Notes: a model not told the origin generated them from the letters alone. 64,000 nucleotides of DNA from Daejeonella oryzae DSM 19973 (GCF_000422945.1 NZ_KE383964.1:579912-643911), one strand, 5' to 3'. Shown: positions 1 to 10,088, counted from the first letter of the stretch. A program made the numbers and translations.

Positions 1-774
1 AATCAGATCGTCGCCTTCATATTTTTTTGCAGCCGCCCGGTCAATCATAGCACTTATCACATCAGCCCATAAAAAATCAAGGGTTTCGGAAAACTTTGTA
101 TCCAGTCTGCTGGTAATGGTTTTCTCGAAACTGTTGCGGGAATTTTCCTGGCTTTGAATTGCTGTAAAAAGGTCTGATGTATTTTTATTAAGAATTTCTT
201 CAAATTGTTTGATGCGGGTAAGAGTTGTTCCTTCGAAATCAACAATGCGTTTGGTTATGGTTGAATTAAACTGCTGGATCTGGTTATCCAGTATAGACCT
301 GAAATTATCAAGCCTAAGGCCAATATCTTTTATTCGTTCATCGAATAATTTTGTGCTGCTGTTTATAAAATCCTTTTGTTCTGAGAGAAGAACGTCAAGT
401 TTTTCTTTTGATTCCAGATTATCTTCTCTAACTTTTCTGCTTAAGTCTGAGACACTGTTATCAATTTGTTTACGGGTACTTTCTGAAAAAAAATATTTAG
501 CCAGAAATCCCAGTAAAAATGAAATCAGACCGATTACAGTACTGGTTAATGCAATTTTCCCCGAAATGTAATTACCCACCTGCTTATCAACCATATCCTG
601 TAATGTTCTGTCGAAATCTGTATTAGGTACACGGGTGTAAAACTTTTCATCCATTCTTTTTTCAAGAGAATCGATTCGGTTTTTTAAGCGGGTGTTTTCT
701 TCCTGTAAGCTGCTGCTTTGCTGAGCAACCAGCATTAAAGGCAGTAAAAGCAAAACTAAAAGTAATCTCTTCAT
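1..774 (-). CDS. Coiled-coil membrane protein, hypothetical (3' end outside window)
   Basis: An open frame of 258 codons runs from an ATG at 774 to the window edge with no stop, so the C-terminus is missing. The N-terminus is a hydrophobic signal-like segment (about residues 3-17, ending VAQQ). A short coiled coil follows (residues 20-40, LQEENTRLKNRIDSLEKR), then one strong membrane helix at about residues 72-92. After it comes a long, charged, heptad-rich region. The layout suggests an inner-membrane-anchored coiled-coil protein. No family is recognised and no function is proposed. Confidence 0.8.
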   Translation of the reverse strand, partial: MKRLLLVLLLLPLMLVAQQSSSLQEENTRLKNRIDSLEKRMDEKFYTRVPNTDFDRTLQDMVDKQVGNYISGKIALTSTVIGLISFLLGFLAKYFFSESTRKQIDNSVSDLSRKVREDNLESKEKLDVLLSEQKDFINSSTKLFDERIKDIGLRLDNFRSILDNQIQQFNSTITKRIVDFEGTTLTRIKQFEEILNKNTSDLFTAIQSQENSRNSFEKTITSRLDTKFSETLDFLWADVISAMIDRAAAKKYEGDDLI

Positions 775-913
775 CGTATTTAATAACAGATGAGTATTCG
801 TGAGAAATGATTATTGGCAGAAAGCTTGTATAAATATAATTTTAATAAAGTAATTATCAATAAGCAATTTAAGAGCTATTTAGAGTAATTAGTTGCTATT
901 AATTATTAAAAAA

Positions 914-1825
914 ATGGATTTTGGATACGTTAAACCTGAATTAATAAAAGAGATTGATTTCACTTTACCTCCGGATACGGACCTGACATCCCGTGTTTTA
1001 AAATCAACGAATACGCAAGTTTCATTTGATGCGTATGTGGGATGTGCAAAATGGGGCCGTAAAGAATGGATTGGGTTGATATATCCGGAGAAAACCAAAG
1101 AAGCACATTTCCTTGATGAATATGTAAAGCAATTTAACAGTATTGAGTTAAATGCAGTATTTTATAATATGCCTAAAAAAGAACAGATTAAAATTTGGCG
1201 TGAAAAGGCTGAGAACGTGCGAAATGATTTCAGGTTTTTTCCAAAAATTACACGTGGTATTAGTCATTTAAAGCGGCTGAAAAATGCAGATGAGCTTACT
1301 TCGCAATATCTTGAGAATATAACTGAATTTGGAATTACCCTTGGCCCTTGTTTTCTTCAGCTGAGCGATAATTTCGGACCTAAAAATTTTGACGTTCTAA
1401 AATCATATTTGGAAGCGCTGCCCGATGATTTTAAGCTTTTTGTTGAAGTAAGGCATCCGGAATGGTTTTCGGATAAATCTGTGCGATCCGATTTGTTTAA
1501 TATGCTGCATGAATTAAATAAGGGTGCAGTAATAACCGATGCAGCGGGTCGGAGGGATTGTGTTCATATGGAAGTGCCAATGCCGCAAGCCTTTATCCGT
1601 TATGTTGGAAACGGTTTGCATCCTACCGATTATAGCCGGATCGATGAATGGGCTGAGAGGATTTTAAGCTGGAAAGAACGTGGACTTCAATCTTTATATT
1701 TCTTTTTGCATCAGCATGATGAGAAAGATACACCTGTATTGGCAAGTTATGCAATAGAAAAATTTAATAGGCTACTGGGTACGAGTATTGAATTACCCAA
1801 GATCATAACAAAAACCGAAAGTTAA
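914..1825 (+). CDS. DUF72 family protein (YecE-like)
   Basis: This is a DUF72/YecE family protein with a TIM-barrel-like fold and unknown biochemical role. Typical family signatures are visible: VGCAKWGRKEWIGLIYP near the N-terminus, FNSIELNAVFYNMP, FFPKITRGISHLKRL, and FVEVRHPEWF in the middle. A TTG at 893 would extend it by seven residues. The ATG at 914 gives the better N-terminus (MDFGYVKPEL) and is preferred. It is convergent with sucC and shares a bidirectional terminator with it. Confidence 0.9.
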   Translation: MDFGYVKPELIKEIDFTLPPDTDLTSRVLKSTNTQVSFDAYVGCAKWGRKEWIGLIYPEKTKEAHFLDEYVKQFNSIELNAVFYNMPKKEQIKIWREKAENVRNDFRFFPKITRGISHLKRLKNADELTSQYLENITEFGITLGPCFLQLSDNFGPKNFDVLKSYLEALPDDFKLFVEVRHPEWFSDKSVRSDLFNMLHELNKGAVITDAAGRRDCVHMEVPMPQAFIRYVGNGLHPTDYSRIDEWAERILSWKERGLQSLYFFLHQHDEKDTPVLASYAIEKFNRLLGTSIELPKIITKTES

Positions 1826-1839
1826 GTAGAGAAAAAAAT

Positions 1840-1876
1840 AAAACATGAAAGGCGCTTAATGCGCCTTTCATGTTTT
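1840..1876. terminator. Bidirectional terminator between DUF72 gene and sucC
   Basis: A perfect 16-bp inverted repeat (AAAACATGAAAGGCGC and its complement) with a 5-nt loop, A-rich on one side and T-rich on the other. It lies between convergent genes and can serve both. Confidence 0.85.
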
Positions 1877-1919
1877 ATTTCAATTAAACCCGCTAATTAA
1901 TTACCGGGCTTTTGTCAAA

Positions 1920-3113
1920 TTAATTTTCTAAAACCTGCGTTACCAGATCTGCTGCTTCTTTTAACTGAATAGCAGAAAAAACCTTTAATCCAGATTCATC
2001 TATCAGTTTTTTAGCTTCTACCGCATTTGTTCCCTGTAACCGAACAATAATAGGAACTGGGATATTTCCAATTTCCTGGTAAGCATCAATAACACCTTGT
2101 GCAACACGATCGCAACGAACAATACCACCAAAGATATTAATCAGAATTGCTTTAACATTTGGATCCTGAAGAATGATATTGAAACCGGCTTTTACAGTTT
2201 CTGCGTTTGCAGTTCCACCAACGTCAAGGAAGTTAGCCGGCTCACCGCCTGCCAGTTTAATAATATCCATAGTCGCCATGGCTAATCCTGCTCCGTTCAC
2301 CATACAGCCCACGTTTCCGTCAAGCTTTACATAGTTGAGGTTAGAATTGCTTGCTTCAACTTCAGTTGGATCTTCTTCGCTTGTATCCCGCATGTCGGCA
2401 TAATCAGGATGACGGAATAATCCGTTATCATCTAGATTTACCTTTGCATCTACAGCTAAAATTTTATTGTCTGAAGTTTTTAATACCGGATTGATCTCAA
2501 ACATGGATGAATCGGTAGCTTCATAAGCTTTGTAAAGAGCAGCTATGAATTTGGTCATGTCCTTAAACGCATCGCCGCTAAGGCCAAGATTAAAAGCTAT
2601 TTTGCGAGTCTGAAAACCTTGTAAACCTACTTTAGGATCTATTTCTTCTTTGAATATAAGATGAGGAGTGTGCTCCGCAACTTCTTCGATATCCATTCCG
2701 CCTTGTGTAGAGTACATGATAATATTACGGCCGCGTGCACGGTCAAGTAATACACTTACATAAAACTCTTTCGTTTCACTTTCGCCGGGATAATAAACAT
2801 CCTGGGCAACCAGAATTTTACTTACTTTTTTACCTTCTTTACTTGTTTGTGGAGTAATGAGCTGCATTCCAATAATTTGTTCTGCTCTTTCTCTTACTTC
2901 ATCAAGATTTTTAGCCAGCTTCACGCCGCCACCTTTACCACGGCCACCTGCATGAATTTGTGCTTTTATAACTACCCAGTCAGAATTATAATCTTGTTTA
3001 AGCTGTTTTGCAGCTTCAACTGCCTGGTCTGGAGTATCGGCAACCATGCCTTCCTGAACGCGTACGCCGAAGCTTTTTAATATAGCTTTGCCTTGATATT
3101 CGTGAATATTCAT
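1920..3113 (-). CDS. sucC: Succinate-CoA ligase (ADP-forming) subunit beta
   Basis: Beta subunit of succinyl-CoA synthetase of the TCA cycle, with an ATP-grasp fold. The canonical N-terminus MNIHEYQGKAILKSFGV starts at the ATG at 3113. An in-frame extension to 3260 exists but encodes unrelated sequence and is rejected. Visible signatures include IHAGGRGKGGGVK (nucleotide binding), FEINPVL, and the C-terminal ligase region GGIVRCDRVAQGV. From 3113 the protein is 397 residues, the usual family length. sucD is not adjacent, which is common in Bacteroidota. Confidence 0.96.
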   Translation of the reverse strand: MNIHEYQGKAILKSFGVRVQEGMVADTPDQAVEAAKQLKQDYNSDWVVIKAQIHAGGRGKGGGVKLAKNLDEVRERAEQIIGMQLITPQTSKEGKKVSKILVAQDVYYPGESETKEFYVSVLLDRARGRNIIMYSTQGGMDIEEVAEHTPHLIFKEEIDPKVGLQGFQTRKIAFNLGLSGDAFKDMTKFIAALYKAYEATDSSMFEINPVLKTSDNKILAVDAKVNLDDNGLFRHPDYADMRDTSEEDPTEVEASNSNLNYVKLDGNVGCMVNGAGLAMATMDIIKLAGGEPANFLDVGGTANAETVKAGFNIILQDPNVKAILINIFGGIVRCDRVAQGVIDAYQEIGNIPVPIIVRLQGTNAVEAKKLIDESGLKVFSAIQLKEAADLVTQVLEN

Positions 3114-3268
3114 TTTGCTTGTAATTTGCGGTAAAACTACCATTTTGCTTTTGTTTCCAAAACTTATATTATGGAAATTATAAGGACAGGAATTAAAACA
3201 TGTAAAACTTTCGTTTCCATCCAATTTATGTAAATGCTTCTCTTTAACATTGTGGCTCAAAATAATTT

Positions 3269-5701
3269 ATGAAGCAACTTTACGTATTGTTTATCTTCTT
3301 ACTTTTCAATTTCCAATCTCAGGCTCAACCGATTTCTAAAAAAGTAAATGCGGTACGTTTAGTAATTCAGCCACGCATTGATGGAATATTGGAAAATGAG
3401 GTGTGGGAAAATATAGAACCTGCCAAAGATTTCAGGCAATATTCGCCACGTAATGATGCAGAACCATCTCAAAATTCAGAAATCAAAATAGGCTATGACC
3501 ATTCGGCGATATATATTGCTGCATTTCTTTATGATACACATCCCGACAGTATTTTAAAACAATTAACTCAAAGAGACGATTCGGGAAATGCCGATCAATT
3601 TTTGGTTTCATTTGATACTTTTTCGGATCAGCAGAATGCCTTTATTTTTGGCGTTACAGCCGCAGGTGTACAAATTGACGACCGGATAGGATCCAATATT
3701 GCAGCTAATTCAGCTTCAAATTTTGATGTAGTTTGGGAAAGTGCCGTTAAAATAACCGACAAAGGCTGGTTCGTAGAAATGAAAATTCCATTTTCAGCAT
3801 TAAGATTTCCTAAAAAGGATATACAGCTATGGGGAGTAAATTTTAGGCGGGATATCAGGCGCTTACGCGAAGAAGATTTGTGGTCACAAACTCCGGCAAC
3901 GGCTCAAAATATTGTACCCTATTTCGGCTCTTTGCAGGGCATATCTCATGTAAATCCTCCATTGCGTTTGTTTTTAACTCCATATCTGGGAACCACCGTA
4001 AGTCATTATCCCATAAATAAATCCGGCCTGAACAATTACTCTTCATCTTATAGTGCGGGTGCTGATTTAAAATATGGCATTAATGAAAGCTTTACCTTAG
4101 ATATGACTCTGGTTCCTGATTTCGGCCAGATCGCTTCTGATCCAAAAGTTTTAAATCTGAGTCCTTATGAAGTACAGTTTGATGAAAATCGTGAGTTTTT
4201 TAAAGAAGGTATCGATCTATTTAATCAGGGCGCACTTTTTTATCCGCGAAGAATTGGAAAAACACCAGCCGGTTTTAATCGCATTCAATCATTGGCAGCA
4301 TCAGGAGTTGATGTTACTGATAACCCGGCACAGGTTCGGTTACTGAATGCTGCAAAAATTTCAGGACGCACTCCATCCGGCTTAGGATTAGGGATATTAA
4401 ACGCAATTACTGCCCGAACGGAGGCTCATATTAAAACCAGCTCAGGTGCTGATTCTGTTATTGTTACAGAGCCTTTTGCCAATTACAATATCCTGGCTTT
4501 AAATCAAACTTTTGATAACAATTCATCAGTTAGTTTTATCAATACAAATGTAACCCGCGATGATATTAGCAGGAATAATGCAAATGTTACCGGTTTAGGT
4601 TTTGTATTAGGAAACCGTGCGAATACCTATGCACTTCGAGGATTTGCTGCCCTAAGTCAAAAAATATTTGAAACAAATGTGCAGGATGGATTTAAATACA
4701 CGCTGCAGTACGGAAAAATTAACGGTAATTTTCAATTCAATCTGCTTCAAACTGTAGAAAGTGATCAATTTAATCCAAATGATCTGGGTATTTTAAAGGC
4801 TCCTGATGAGTTTAGCAACTCTGCAAAGTTTATTTATCGCACCGTAAAACCAAGGGGTGTATTTCTGAGGACTAACTCTGATATTAACTTTCTTTACTCC
4901 AGCACCTACAAAACAAGACAGTATCAGGATGCCGGCGTAAGTATTTCTTCAAATGCTGTTTTTAAAAACTTTCTGTTTGCTCAATTAAAAGTGAATGCTC
5001 ACGCCAACGGAAATGATTTTTTTGAAGCGAGAATTCCGGGCAGGGTTTTTAAACGGCTGGGTTATATGGGGTTTAATGGACTTATTTCAACGGATTACCG
5101 CAAGCGTTTTGCTATCGATATCAGCACAGGTATTTATGATAATTTTGCCATCCGCAGGCCTTATAAATTTATTAAGATAGAACCTCGTTACCGCTTTTCT
5201 GATAAATTCAGCATGATATTTACCCATCATTATGAACAAGACAGGCAACAGGGATTTGCAGATATTGAGGGATCAGACATCGTTTTCGCAGAGCGTTTTG
5301 TGAAAACCGATATCACCGAACTGGAAAGTGCCTATAGTTTTAGTCCAAATATGTCGCTTTCTGTTCAGGGAAGATATTATTGGAGTCGTGTAAAAAATTA
5401 CGAATATAAATTGCTTACTGATGAGGGATATTTGGCTCCCAATACCATTGGTTATAACAGGCAAAATGATCAGAATGCAAATTTCTTCAACGCAGATTTG
5501 GTTTACCGATGGAGATTTGCTCCCGGAAGCGACTTCTTTGTAGTTTATAAAAACAACATTCAGGAGTTTCAAAACCAGGTTCAGAAAGATTATTTCAGAA
5601 ATGTGCGCTCTGTTTTTAACAGTGATCAGCAAAACACCTTAAATTTAAAAGTGCTTTACTTTCTGGATTATCTCTATTTAAAAAATCGGGTTAAAAGTTA
5701 A
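3269..5701 (+). CDS. DUF5916 outer-membrane protein with CBM9-like N-terminal domain
   Basis: An 810-residue secreted protein with a signal peptide (residues 1-19, cut after QAQ). A carbohydrate-binding-module-9/DOMON-like domain follows at about residues 28-215 (IDGILENEVWENIEPAKDF, then DQFLVSFDTF). The rest is a long DUF5916 region rich in alternating aromatic and polar residues, typical of an outer-membrane beta barrel. The role is not established; the layout suggests surface binding. It is divergent from sucC with about 155 bp between starts. Confidence 0.88.
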   Translation: MKQLYVLFIFLLFNFQSQAQPISKKVNAVRLVIQPRIDGILENEVWENIEPAKDFRQYSPRNDAEPSQNSEIKIGYDHSAIYIAAFLYDTHPDSILKQLTQRDDSGNADQFLVSFDTFSDQQNAFIFGVTAAGVQIDDRIGSNIAANSASNFDVVWESAVKITDKGWFVEMKIPFSALRFPKKDIQLWGVNFRRDIRRLREEDLWSQTPATAQNIVPYFGSLQGISHVNPPLRLFLTPYLGTTVSHYPINKSGLNNYSSSYSAGADLKYGINESFTLDMTLVPDFGQIASDPKVLNLSPYEVQFDENREFFKEGIDLFNQGALFYPRRIGKTPAGFNRIQSLAASGVDVTDNPAQVRLLNAAKISGRTPSGLGLGILNAITARTEAHIKTSSGADSVIVTEPFANYNILALNQTFDNNSSVSFINTNVTRDDISRNNANVTGLGFVLGNRANTYALRGFAALSQKIFETNVQDGFKYTLQYGKINGNFQFNLLQTVESDQFNPNDLGILKAPDEFSNSAKFIYRTVKPRGVFLRTNSDINFLYSSTYKTRQYQDAGVSISSNAVFKNFLFAQLKVNAHANGNDFFEARIPGRVFKRLGYMGFNGLISTDYRKRFAIDISTGIYDNFAIRRPYKFIKIEPRYRFSDKFSMIFTHHYEQDRQQGFADIEGSDIVFAERFVKTDITELESAYSFSPNMSLSVQGRYYWSRVKNYEYKLLTDEGYLAPNTIGYNRQNDQNANFFNADLVYRWRFAPGSDFFVVYKNNIQEFQNQVQKDYFRNVRSVFNSDQQNTLNLKVLYFLDYLYLKNRVKS

Positions 5702-5749
5702 GCAGACAGAAAGCTTTTCAATTATGCGATACTTTGTATCTTCGCAACC

Positions 5750-6403
5750 ATGCTTCAGGCCAAAGGAATAAAAAAATCATTCGGAAAATTAGAGATATTA
5801 AAAGGGGTAGACCTGGATATTCATAAGGCAGAAATTGTAACAATTGTTGGCCCGTCAGGCGCCGGTAAAAGTACCTTACTTCATATAATCGGAACTTTAG
5901 ATTCTCCGGATGCAGGGAATGTTCATATAAACGGAATTTCTATAAGTTCTTTATCTCCAAAAAAATTGAGTGCATTTAGAAATGAGCATATTGGATTTAT
6001 TTTTCAGTTTCATCACCTGCTGCCAGAATTTACGGCTTTAGAAAATATTTGTATACCTGCATTTATTGCAAAAAAAGGTAAAAAAGAAACAATGCTGAGA
6101 GCGCATGAACTATTAGAGCTTTTGGGGCTTTCTCACCGGGCAGAACATAAACCAAATGAATTATCGGGTGGAGAGCAGCAGCGTGTGGCTGTAGCCCGGG
6201 CACTTATCAATAATCCTTCTATAATTCTTGCGGATGAACCTTCAGGAAATTTAGATTCAAATAATGCAGAAAGCCTGCACAATCTTTTTGTTGATCTTCG
6301 CGACAGATTGAACCAGACGTTGGTGATTGTAACGCACAATGAAAACCTGGCTAATATGGCCAATCGGATTGTTCATATGAAAGATGGCTTAATTATTCCT
6401 TAA
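5750..6403 (+). CDS. lolD: Lipoprotein-releasing ABC transporter ATP-binding protein LolD
   Basis: ATPase of the LolCDE-type system that releases lipoproteins from the inner membrane. It has Walker [10 protein letters not shown] (about residues 34-42), the LolD/MacB-like Q-loop region [15 protein letters not shown], signature LSGGEQQR (about 138-145) and Walker [12 protein letters not shown] (about 159-169). At 217 residues it has normal family length. The permease gene is not adjacent. The next gene starts 1 nt after the stop, so the three genes 5750-7506 look like one operon. Confidence 0.92.
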   Translation: MLQAKGIKKSFGKLEILKGVDLDIHKAEIVTIVGPSGAGKSTLLHIIGTLDSPDAGNVHINGISISSLSPKKLSAFRNEHIGFIFQFHHLLPEFTALENICIPAFIAKKGKKETMLRAHELLELLGLSHRAEHKPNELSGGEQQRVAVARALINNPSIILADEPSGNLDSNNAESLHNLFVDLRDRLNQTLVIVTHNENLANMANRIVHMKDGLIIP

Positions 6404-6404
6404 A

Positions 6405-6899
6405 ATGCCTGTTCTAATTACCGCAGCTTCGCATGCCGAAGCTTATAAACTCGAAAGGTTGCTTAATGCTTCAGATGTAATTTTTGCTGATCACATTGAC
6501 AATTCACATCTAAAGTATTCGGGACGAAAACACATCCAGATTCCTGCGGGAAATTCTGCAAGTTATGCCCATGAACTTTTGAAAGCCTGCCTTGATCTGG
6601 ATATTGAGAAAATTTATCCTTTATATTTTGATGAGATTGTTGCGCTATCAGAAGCAAAACTTCTATTTGATGAATATGGCATTAAAGTTATAGTCCCCGG
6701 AATTGATTTTCTCAGAAATATAAAAGCTCAGCAAATTGCACTGGGAGCTGATTTGGTAATTATTGAAGACGGGAAATTAATAGCAGGAAATTTGCCTCAG
6801 AATTTAAGTTTATCTCATACATTAGAAACAGGTATCTATTGTTTTAATATGGATGAAAATCCGCAGGATATTAAATTATTCTTCATTTATCATGCTTAA
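6405..6899 (+). CDS. Conserved hypothetical protein, ATP-grasp-pre-domain-like
   Basis: A 164-residue protein starting 1 nt after lolD and overlapping the next gene by 8 nt. It begins MPVLITAASHAEAYKL and alternates beta/alpha segments such as VIFADHIDN and YPLYFDEIVALSEAK. This resembles the Rossmann-like region that precedes ATP-grasp domains, but no ATP-grasp domain follows. It is a stand-alone protein without visible catalytic residues. The function is unknown. Confidence 0.8.
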   Translation: MPVLITAASHAEAYKLERLLNASDVIFADHIDNSHLKYSGRKHIQIPAGNSASYAHELLKACLDLDIEKIYPLYFDEIVALSEAKLLFDEYGIKVIVPGIDFLRNIKAQQIALGADLVIIEDGKLIAGNLPQNLSLSHTLETGIYCFNMDENPQDIKLFFIYHA

Positions 6900-7506
6900 A
6901 TACACCGATCTGGAGCCCAATAAGAAAGCTTATGTTTTTGAGCTGGATAATGTACTTATTCCCGAAAGGGATTATCTTCTGCAGGTTTATTATTTATTCT
7001 CCAATTTTATTGAGTTTACAGAAACTGTGCCTACAGGTAAAGAACTGACTGACTTTTTTAAAACTGCTTACGAACATCATGGCTCAGAAAATATATTCGA
7101 CCGGGCTAAAGAAGCCTTTAATCTGGATGAAAAATATCGTGAAAATTTCAGAAAATTGCATTATACAGCCCGACTGCCTTTAAAATTGCTTTTATATAAT
7201 CAAATGCTTACGCTTTTGCAGGAATTGGTTATTGATAGAAAGCAAATCTTCTTAATTACTAATGGTGATACTGAAGTACAGTTAAATAAGATTCGACAGA
7301 CAGAATGGAACGGGCTTGAGAAATATTTGAAAGTTTATTTTGCCCAGGAAACAAACTTAAAGCCAGAAACAAACGTATTTGATATTGTACTTAATCAGCA
7401 TCAATTAATCAGGAAGGAAATTACGATTATAGGAAATTCTGCAGTTGACGAAGAATTTGCTTTATCATGTGGTGTTGATTATATTCCTTCTTCTACTTTT
7501 ATGTAA
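6892..7506 (+). CDS. HAD-superfamily hydrolase
   Basis: A haloacid-dehalogenase-fold phosphatase-like protein. Motif I is degenerate (FELDNVL, where DxDxT is usual), motif II is LITNGD, a Lys lies in NLKPE, and the motif IV region is IIGNSAVDEEFA. The ATG at 6892 lies inside the 3' end of the preceding gene (8-nt overlap, suggesting translational coupling) and gives MLKYTDLEP. An upstream in-frame ATG at 6853 would overlap more and adds non-family sequence. The second motif I Asp is replaced by Asn, so catalytic activity is uncertain. Confidence 0.85.
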   Translation: MLKYTDLEPNKKAYVFELDNVLIPERDYLLQVYYLFSNFIEFTETVPTGKELTDFFKTAYEHHGSENIFDRAKEAFNLDEKYRENFRKLHYTARLPLKLLLYNQMLTLLQELVIDRKQIFLITNGDTEVQLNKIRQTEWNGLEKYLKVYFAQETNLKPETNVFDIVLNQHQLIRKEITIIGNSAVDEEFALSCGVDYIPSSTFM

Positions 7507-7559
7507 AAAATAAAACAATCAATTAAACGTTTTGGTTAACATTATCATATAATTTATAC

Positions 7560-8975
7560 ATGATTAACATCTCTCAGATTTCGGGCTACAAACTATTGAA
7601 AGTCTTCTTTTTATTATCATCTGCTTTTCTGACATCCTGTCAAAAAGATCCAGTTATAAATGGCGTTGACGATACAGTTTATGTACCTCAGGTAGATATT
7701 CGCGACTCAGCATACCTATATACAAAAGATATATATCTGTGGTCAGAAGTATTGCCATCTATTGAAGACTTCAGACCGAGAAACTCAGCTGATATTTTTG
7801 CTGTAATGACAAAAGTGCGCAGTTACCAGCCACTGGATCGTTTTAGTTTTGTAGAGAAAAAAACGGATACAGATAATTCAAACCAGGGTCTGGATACAGA
7901 TTTTGGATTTCTGGTTAAATTTTTCAGTAGCTCAACAGATCTTCGAGTAAACTATGTTTATCAAAGCTCGCCTGCAGGAAATAAGGGTGTAAAGAGGGGT
8001 TGGAAAATACTGGCTTTAAATGGAAGAGCACTTGACGCCTCCAAGCAAACAGATGTGGATTACTTGAATGATGTATTTTTTGGAACAGCTCAGTCTGCAT
8101 CTTTTACTTTTCAAAAACCAGACGGAACCACAACAATGATAACTATTGATAAAGGAATGTATCCTTTAAATACGGTGTTATTTAAAAACGTATATACCTT
8201 TGGTTCTAAAAAAATAGGCTACCTGGTATTTAATCAGTTTTCAGGAATTTCATCGGTATATGAACTAACTACAGCAATCGATTATTTTCAGTCAAACGGA
8301 GTAAATGAAATGATCGTCGACCTGCGTTATAACCGAGGTGGTTTTGTATCTACTCAGGATACGTTGGCTAATATGCTGGCACCGCAAAGTGTGGGCAGGG
8401 GCCAGAATGTGATGTATAAATATATTTTCAATCAAAAATATTCAAGCTGGAACGAAACAACATATTTTAATAAAGCCAGTACATTAAATCTGAGTAAAAT
8501 TGTATTTATAGTTACTTCGGCTTCAGCCTCGGCAAGTGAATTATTAATTAATAATCTGAGGCCGGTAATGGATGTAAAACTGATTGGTGAAAAAACATTT
8601 GGTAAGCCTGTAGGGTTTTTCCCAATACCTGTATTTGATTATAATATTTATCCGGTTTCATTTAAAACAGTAAATAGCGTTGGGTCTGCAGATTATTACA
8701 CCGGATTCCCAGTTGATAAAGTTACGGTTGATGATGTATCAAAAGATTTTGGAGATATCAATGAAGCGAGTTTAAAAGAGGCATTAAATTATATCAATTC
8801 AGGAGCATTTACAGCAATTACCGCTAAACGAATTATGTCTGGCAGTTCTATGAATGAGTTTCAGTTGGATGGCATCAATAAAGAAATTCATTCGAATATT
8901 CGTAAGATCGAAATTGAGAACCGCCCATCTAAAATGCCACGGCCCATTCGTGATCTTCAAGAAAAATTCAAATAA
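7560..8975 (+). CDS. S41 family C-terminal processing peptidase, lipoprotein
   Basis: A lipoprotein with signal peptide and lipobox (FLTSC, Cys near residue 27), predicted to be anchored in the envelope. It has a PDZ-like region at about residues 110-190 and a C-terminal tail-specific-protease domain. The Ser/Lys dyad region is visible: VTSASASASELL (about residue 318 onward) and GEKTFGKPVG (about residue 342). IVDLRYNRGG is the classic S41 strand. It would cleave misfolded or C-terminally tagged envelope proteins. It is followed by a strong terminator. Confidence 0.92.
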   Translation: MINISQISGYKLLKVFFLLSSAFLTSCQKDPVINGVDDTVYVPQVDIRDSAYLYTKDIYLWSEVLPSIEDFRPRNSADIFAVMTKVRSYQPLDRFSFVEKKTDTDNSNQGLDTDFGFLVKFFSSSTDLRVNYVYQSSPAGNKGVKRGWKILALNGRALDASKQTDVDYLNDVFFGTAQSASFTFQKPDGTTTMITIDKGMYPLNTVLFKNVYTFGSKKIGYLVFNQFSGISSVYELTTAIDYFQSNGVNEMIVDLRYNRGGFVSTQDTLANMLAPQSVGRGQNVMYKYIFNQKYSSWNETTYFNKASTLNLSKIVFIVTSASASASELLINNLRPVMDVKLIGEKTFGKPVGFFPIPVFDYNIYPVSFKTVNSVGSADYYTGFPVDKVTVDDVSKDFGDINEASLKEALNYINSGAFTAITAKRIMSGSSMNEFQLDGINKEIHSNIRKIEIENRPSKMPRPIRDLQEKFK

Positions 8976-8995
8976 AAGTATACAACTCATGCTGA

Positions 8996-9025
8996 AAGCC
9001 TGCTCCTAAAAAGCAGGCTTTTTCT
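8996..9025 (+). terminator. Rho-independent terminator after S41 peptidase
   Basis: A 9-bp stem AAGCCTGCT/AGCAGGCTT followed by a run of T. Confidence 0.9.
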
Positions 9026-9099
9026 TTGATATTTATTTGTCGGGTGAATTCAAATTATTTAAATTGGAATAATCAATTTTTTAATTAATATCTATTATT

Positions 9100-9735
9100 A
9101 TGAGTTTAAGATTAGGTGATACCGCTCCAAATTTTACCGCTAAAACATCCGAAGGTGAAATTAATTTCTACGACTACGTTGGTGATAGCTGGGTAGTTTT
9201 ATTTTCACACCCCGCTGATTATACCCCGGTATGTACTACCGAATTAGGAAAGACTGCTTCTCTGAAACAGGAATTTGAAAAACGTAATGTAAAAGTCATT
9301 GCACTAAGTGTTGATTCTGTAGAATCACATAAAGGCTGGATAAAAGATATAAATGAAACTCAGGATGTAGAGGTTAATTTTCCAATTATAGCCGATGAAA
9401 GTCGTGAGGTTTCTATGGCTTATGATATGATCCATCCCAACGCTTCGGAGACTTTTACCGTTCGGTCTTTATTCATTATTGATCCGGATAAAAAAGTTAA
9501 ATTAATGATTACTTATCCGGCTTCAACAGGAAGAAATTTCCAGGAAATTCTTCGGGTTATAGACTCATTGCAGCTTACAGCAAACTATAGTGTGGCTACT
9601 CCTGCCGATTGGAAAGCGGGGGAAGAAGTTGTTGTGGCCCCGGCCATAAAAACAGAAGATATTGCTGCAAAATTTCCCAAGGGCTTTAGGGAGATAAAAC
9701 CTTACCTTAGAATGACTCCGCAGCCTAACTTATAA
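9100..9735 (+). CDS. 1-Cys peroxiredoxin (Prx6 type)
   Basis: A thiol peroxidase that reduces peroxides. The peroxidatic Cys45 sits in HPADYTPVCTTELG. It is the only cysteine in 211 residues, so this is a 1-Cys enzyme needing an external thiol for recycling. The C-terminal Prx6-type extension (YPASTGRNF to the end) is present. It is monocistronic. The window also carries an ergothioneine pathway, but any link between the two is speculation. Confidence 0.94.
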   Translation: MSLRLGDTAPNFTAKTSEGEINFYDYVGDSWVVLFSHPADYTPVCTTELGKTASLKQEFEKRNVKVIALSVDSVESHKGWIKDINETQDVEVNFPIIADESREVSMAYDMIHPNASETFTVRSLFIIDPDKKVKLMITYPASTGRNFQEILRVIDSLQLTANYSVATPADWKAGEEVVVAPAIKTEDIAAKFPKGFREIKPYLRMTPQPNL

Positions 9736-9774
9736 GTAAATTATATAAGTTTATAACTTAATTATACTATGATA

Positions 9775-9804
9775 TTTGTTTATTAAGATAATCTTATATC
9801 TTTG
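9775..9804 (+). promoter_or_regulatory. Bacteroidota-type promoter of the cold-shock gene
   Basis: A TTTG -33 box at 9775-9778 and a TATCTTTG -7 box at 9797-9804 are separated by 18 nt, matching the Bacteroidota sigma-ABfr consensus (TTTG ... TAnnTTTG). The transcript would carry a leader of about 55-60 nt before the csp ATG. Confidence 0.7.
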
Positions 9805-9867
9805 GTAACATAGTGGTGATTAATACTTGGGAATTTCACCTTAATGAATATTTTTAATATCTAACTT

Positions 9868-10065
9868 ATGAAAACTGGAAAAGTAAAGTGGTTTAACACA
9901 CAAAAAGGTTATGGTTTTATTGTACAAGATGACGGTAAAGACATATTTGTACATTTTAAGGACGTTGACGGAGGAGTAAATTCCCTGCGTGATAATGACG
10001 ATGTAGAGTTTGAAGTTGCAGAAGGCCGCAAAGGAATGCAGGCTGTGAATGTGAAGAAAGTTTAG
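9868..10065 (+). CDS. Cold-shock protein (CSD family)
   Basis: A 65-residue single cold-shock domain, a nucleic-acid chaperone. RNP1 (KGYGFI) and RNP2 (DIFVHF) are intact, as is the N-terminal KVKWFN. It has a recognisable promoter and an intercistronic terminator of its own, so it is monocistronic. The leader of about 55-60 nt is shorter than the E. coli cspA leader. Confidence 0.96.
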   Translation: MKTGKVKWFNTQKGYGFIVQDDGKDIFVHFKDVDGGVNSLRDNDDVEFEVAEGRKGMQAVNVKKV

Positions 10066-10088
10066 TTATCCTTAATATAAAGACCTTT

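Noticed and set aside
3114..3260. N-terminal extension of sucC by 49 codons
   Set aside because: The residues upstream of MNIHEYQGK do not belong to the family and the normal length is reached from 3113.
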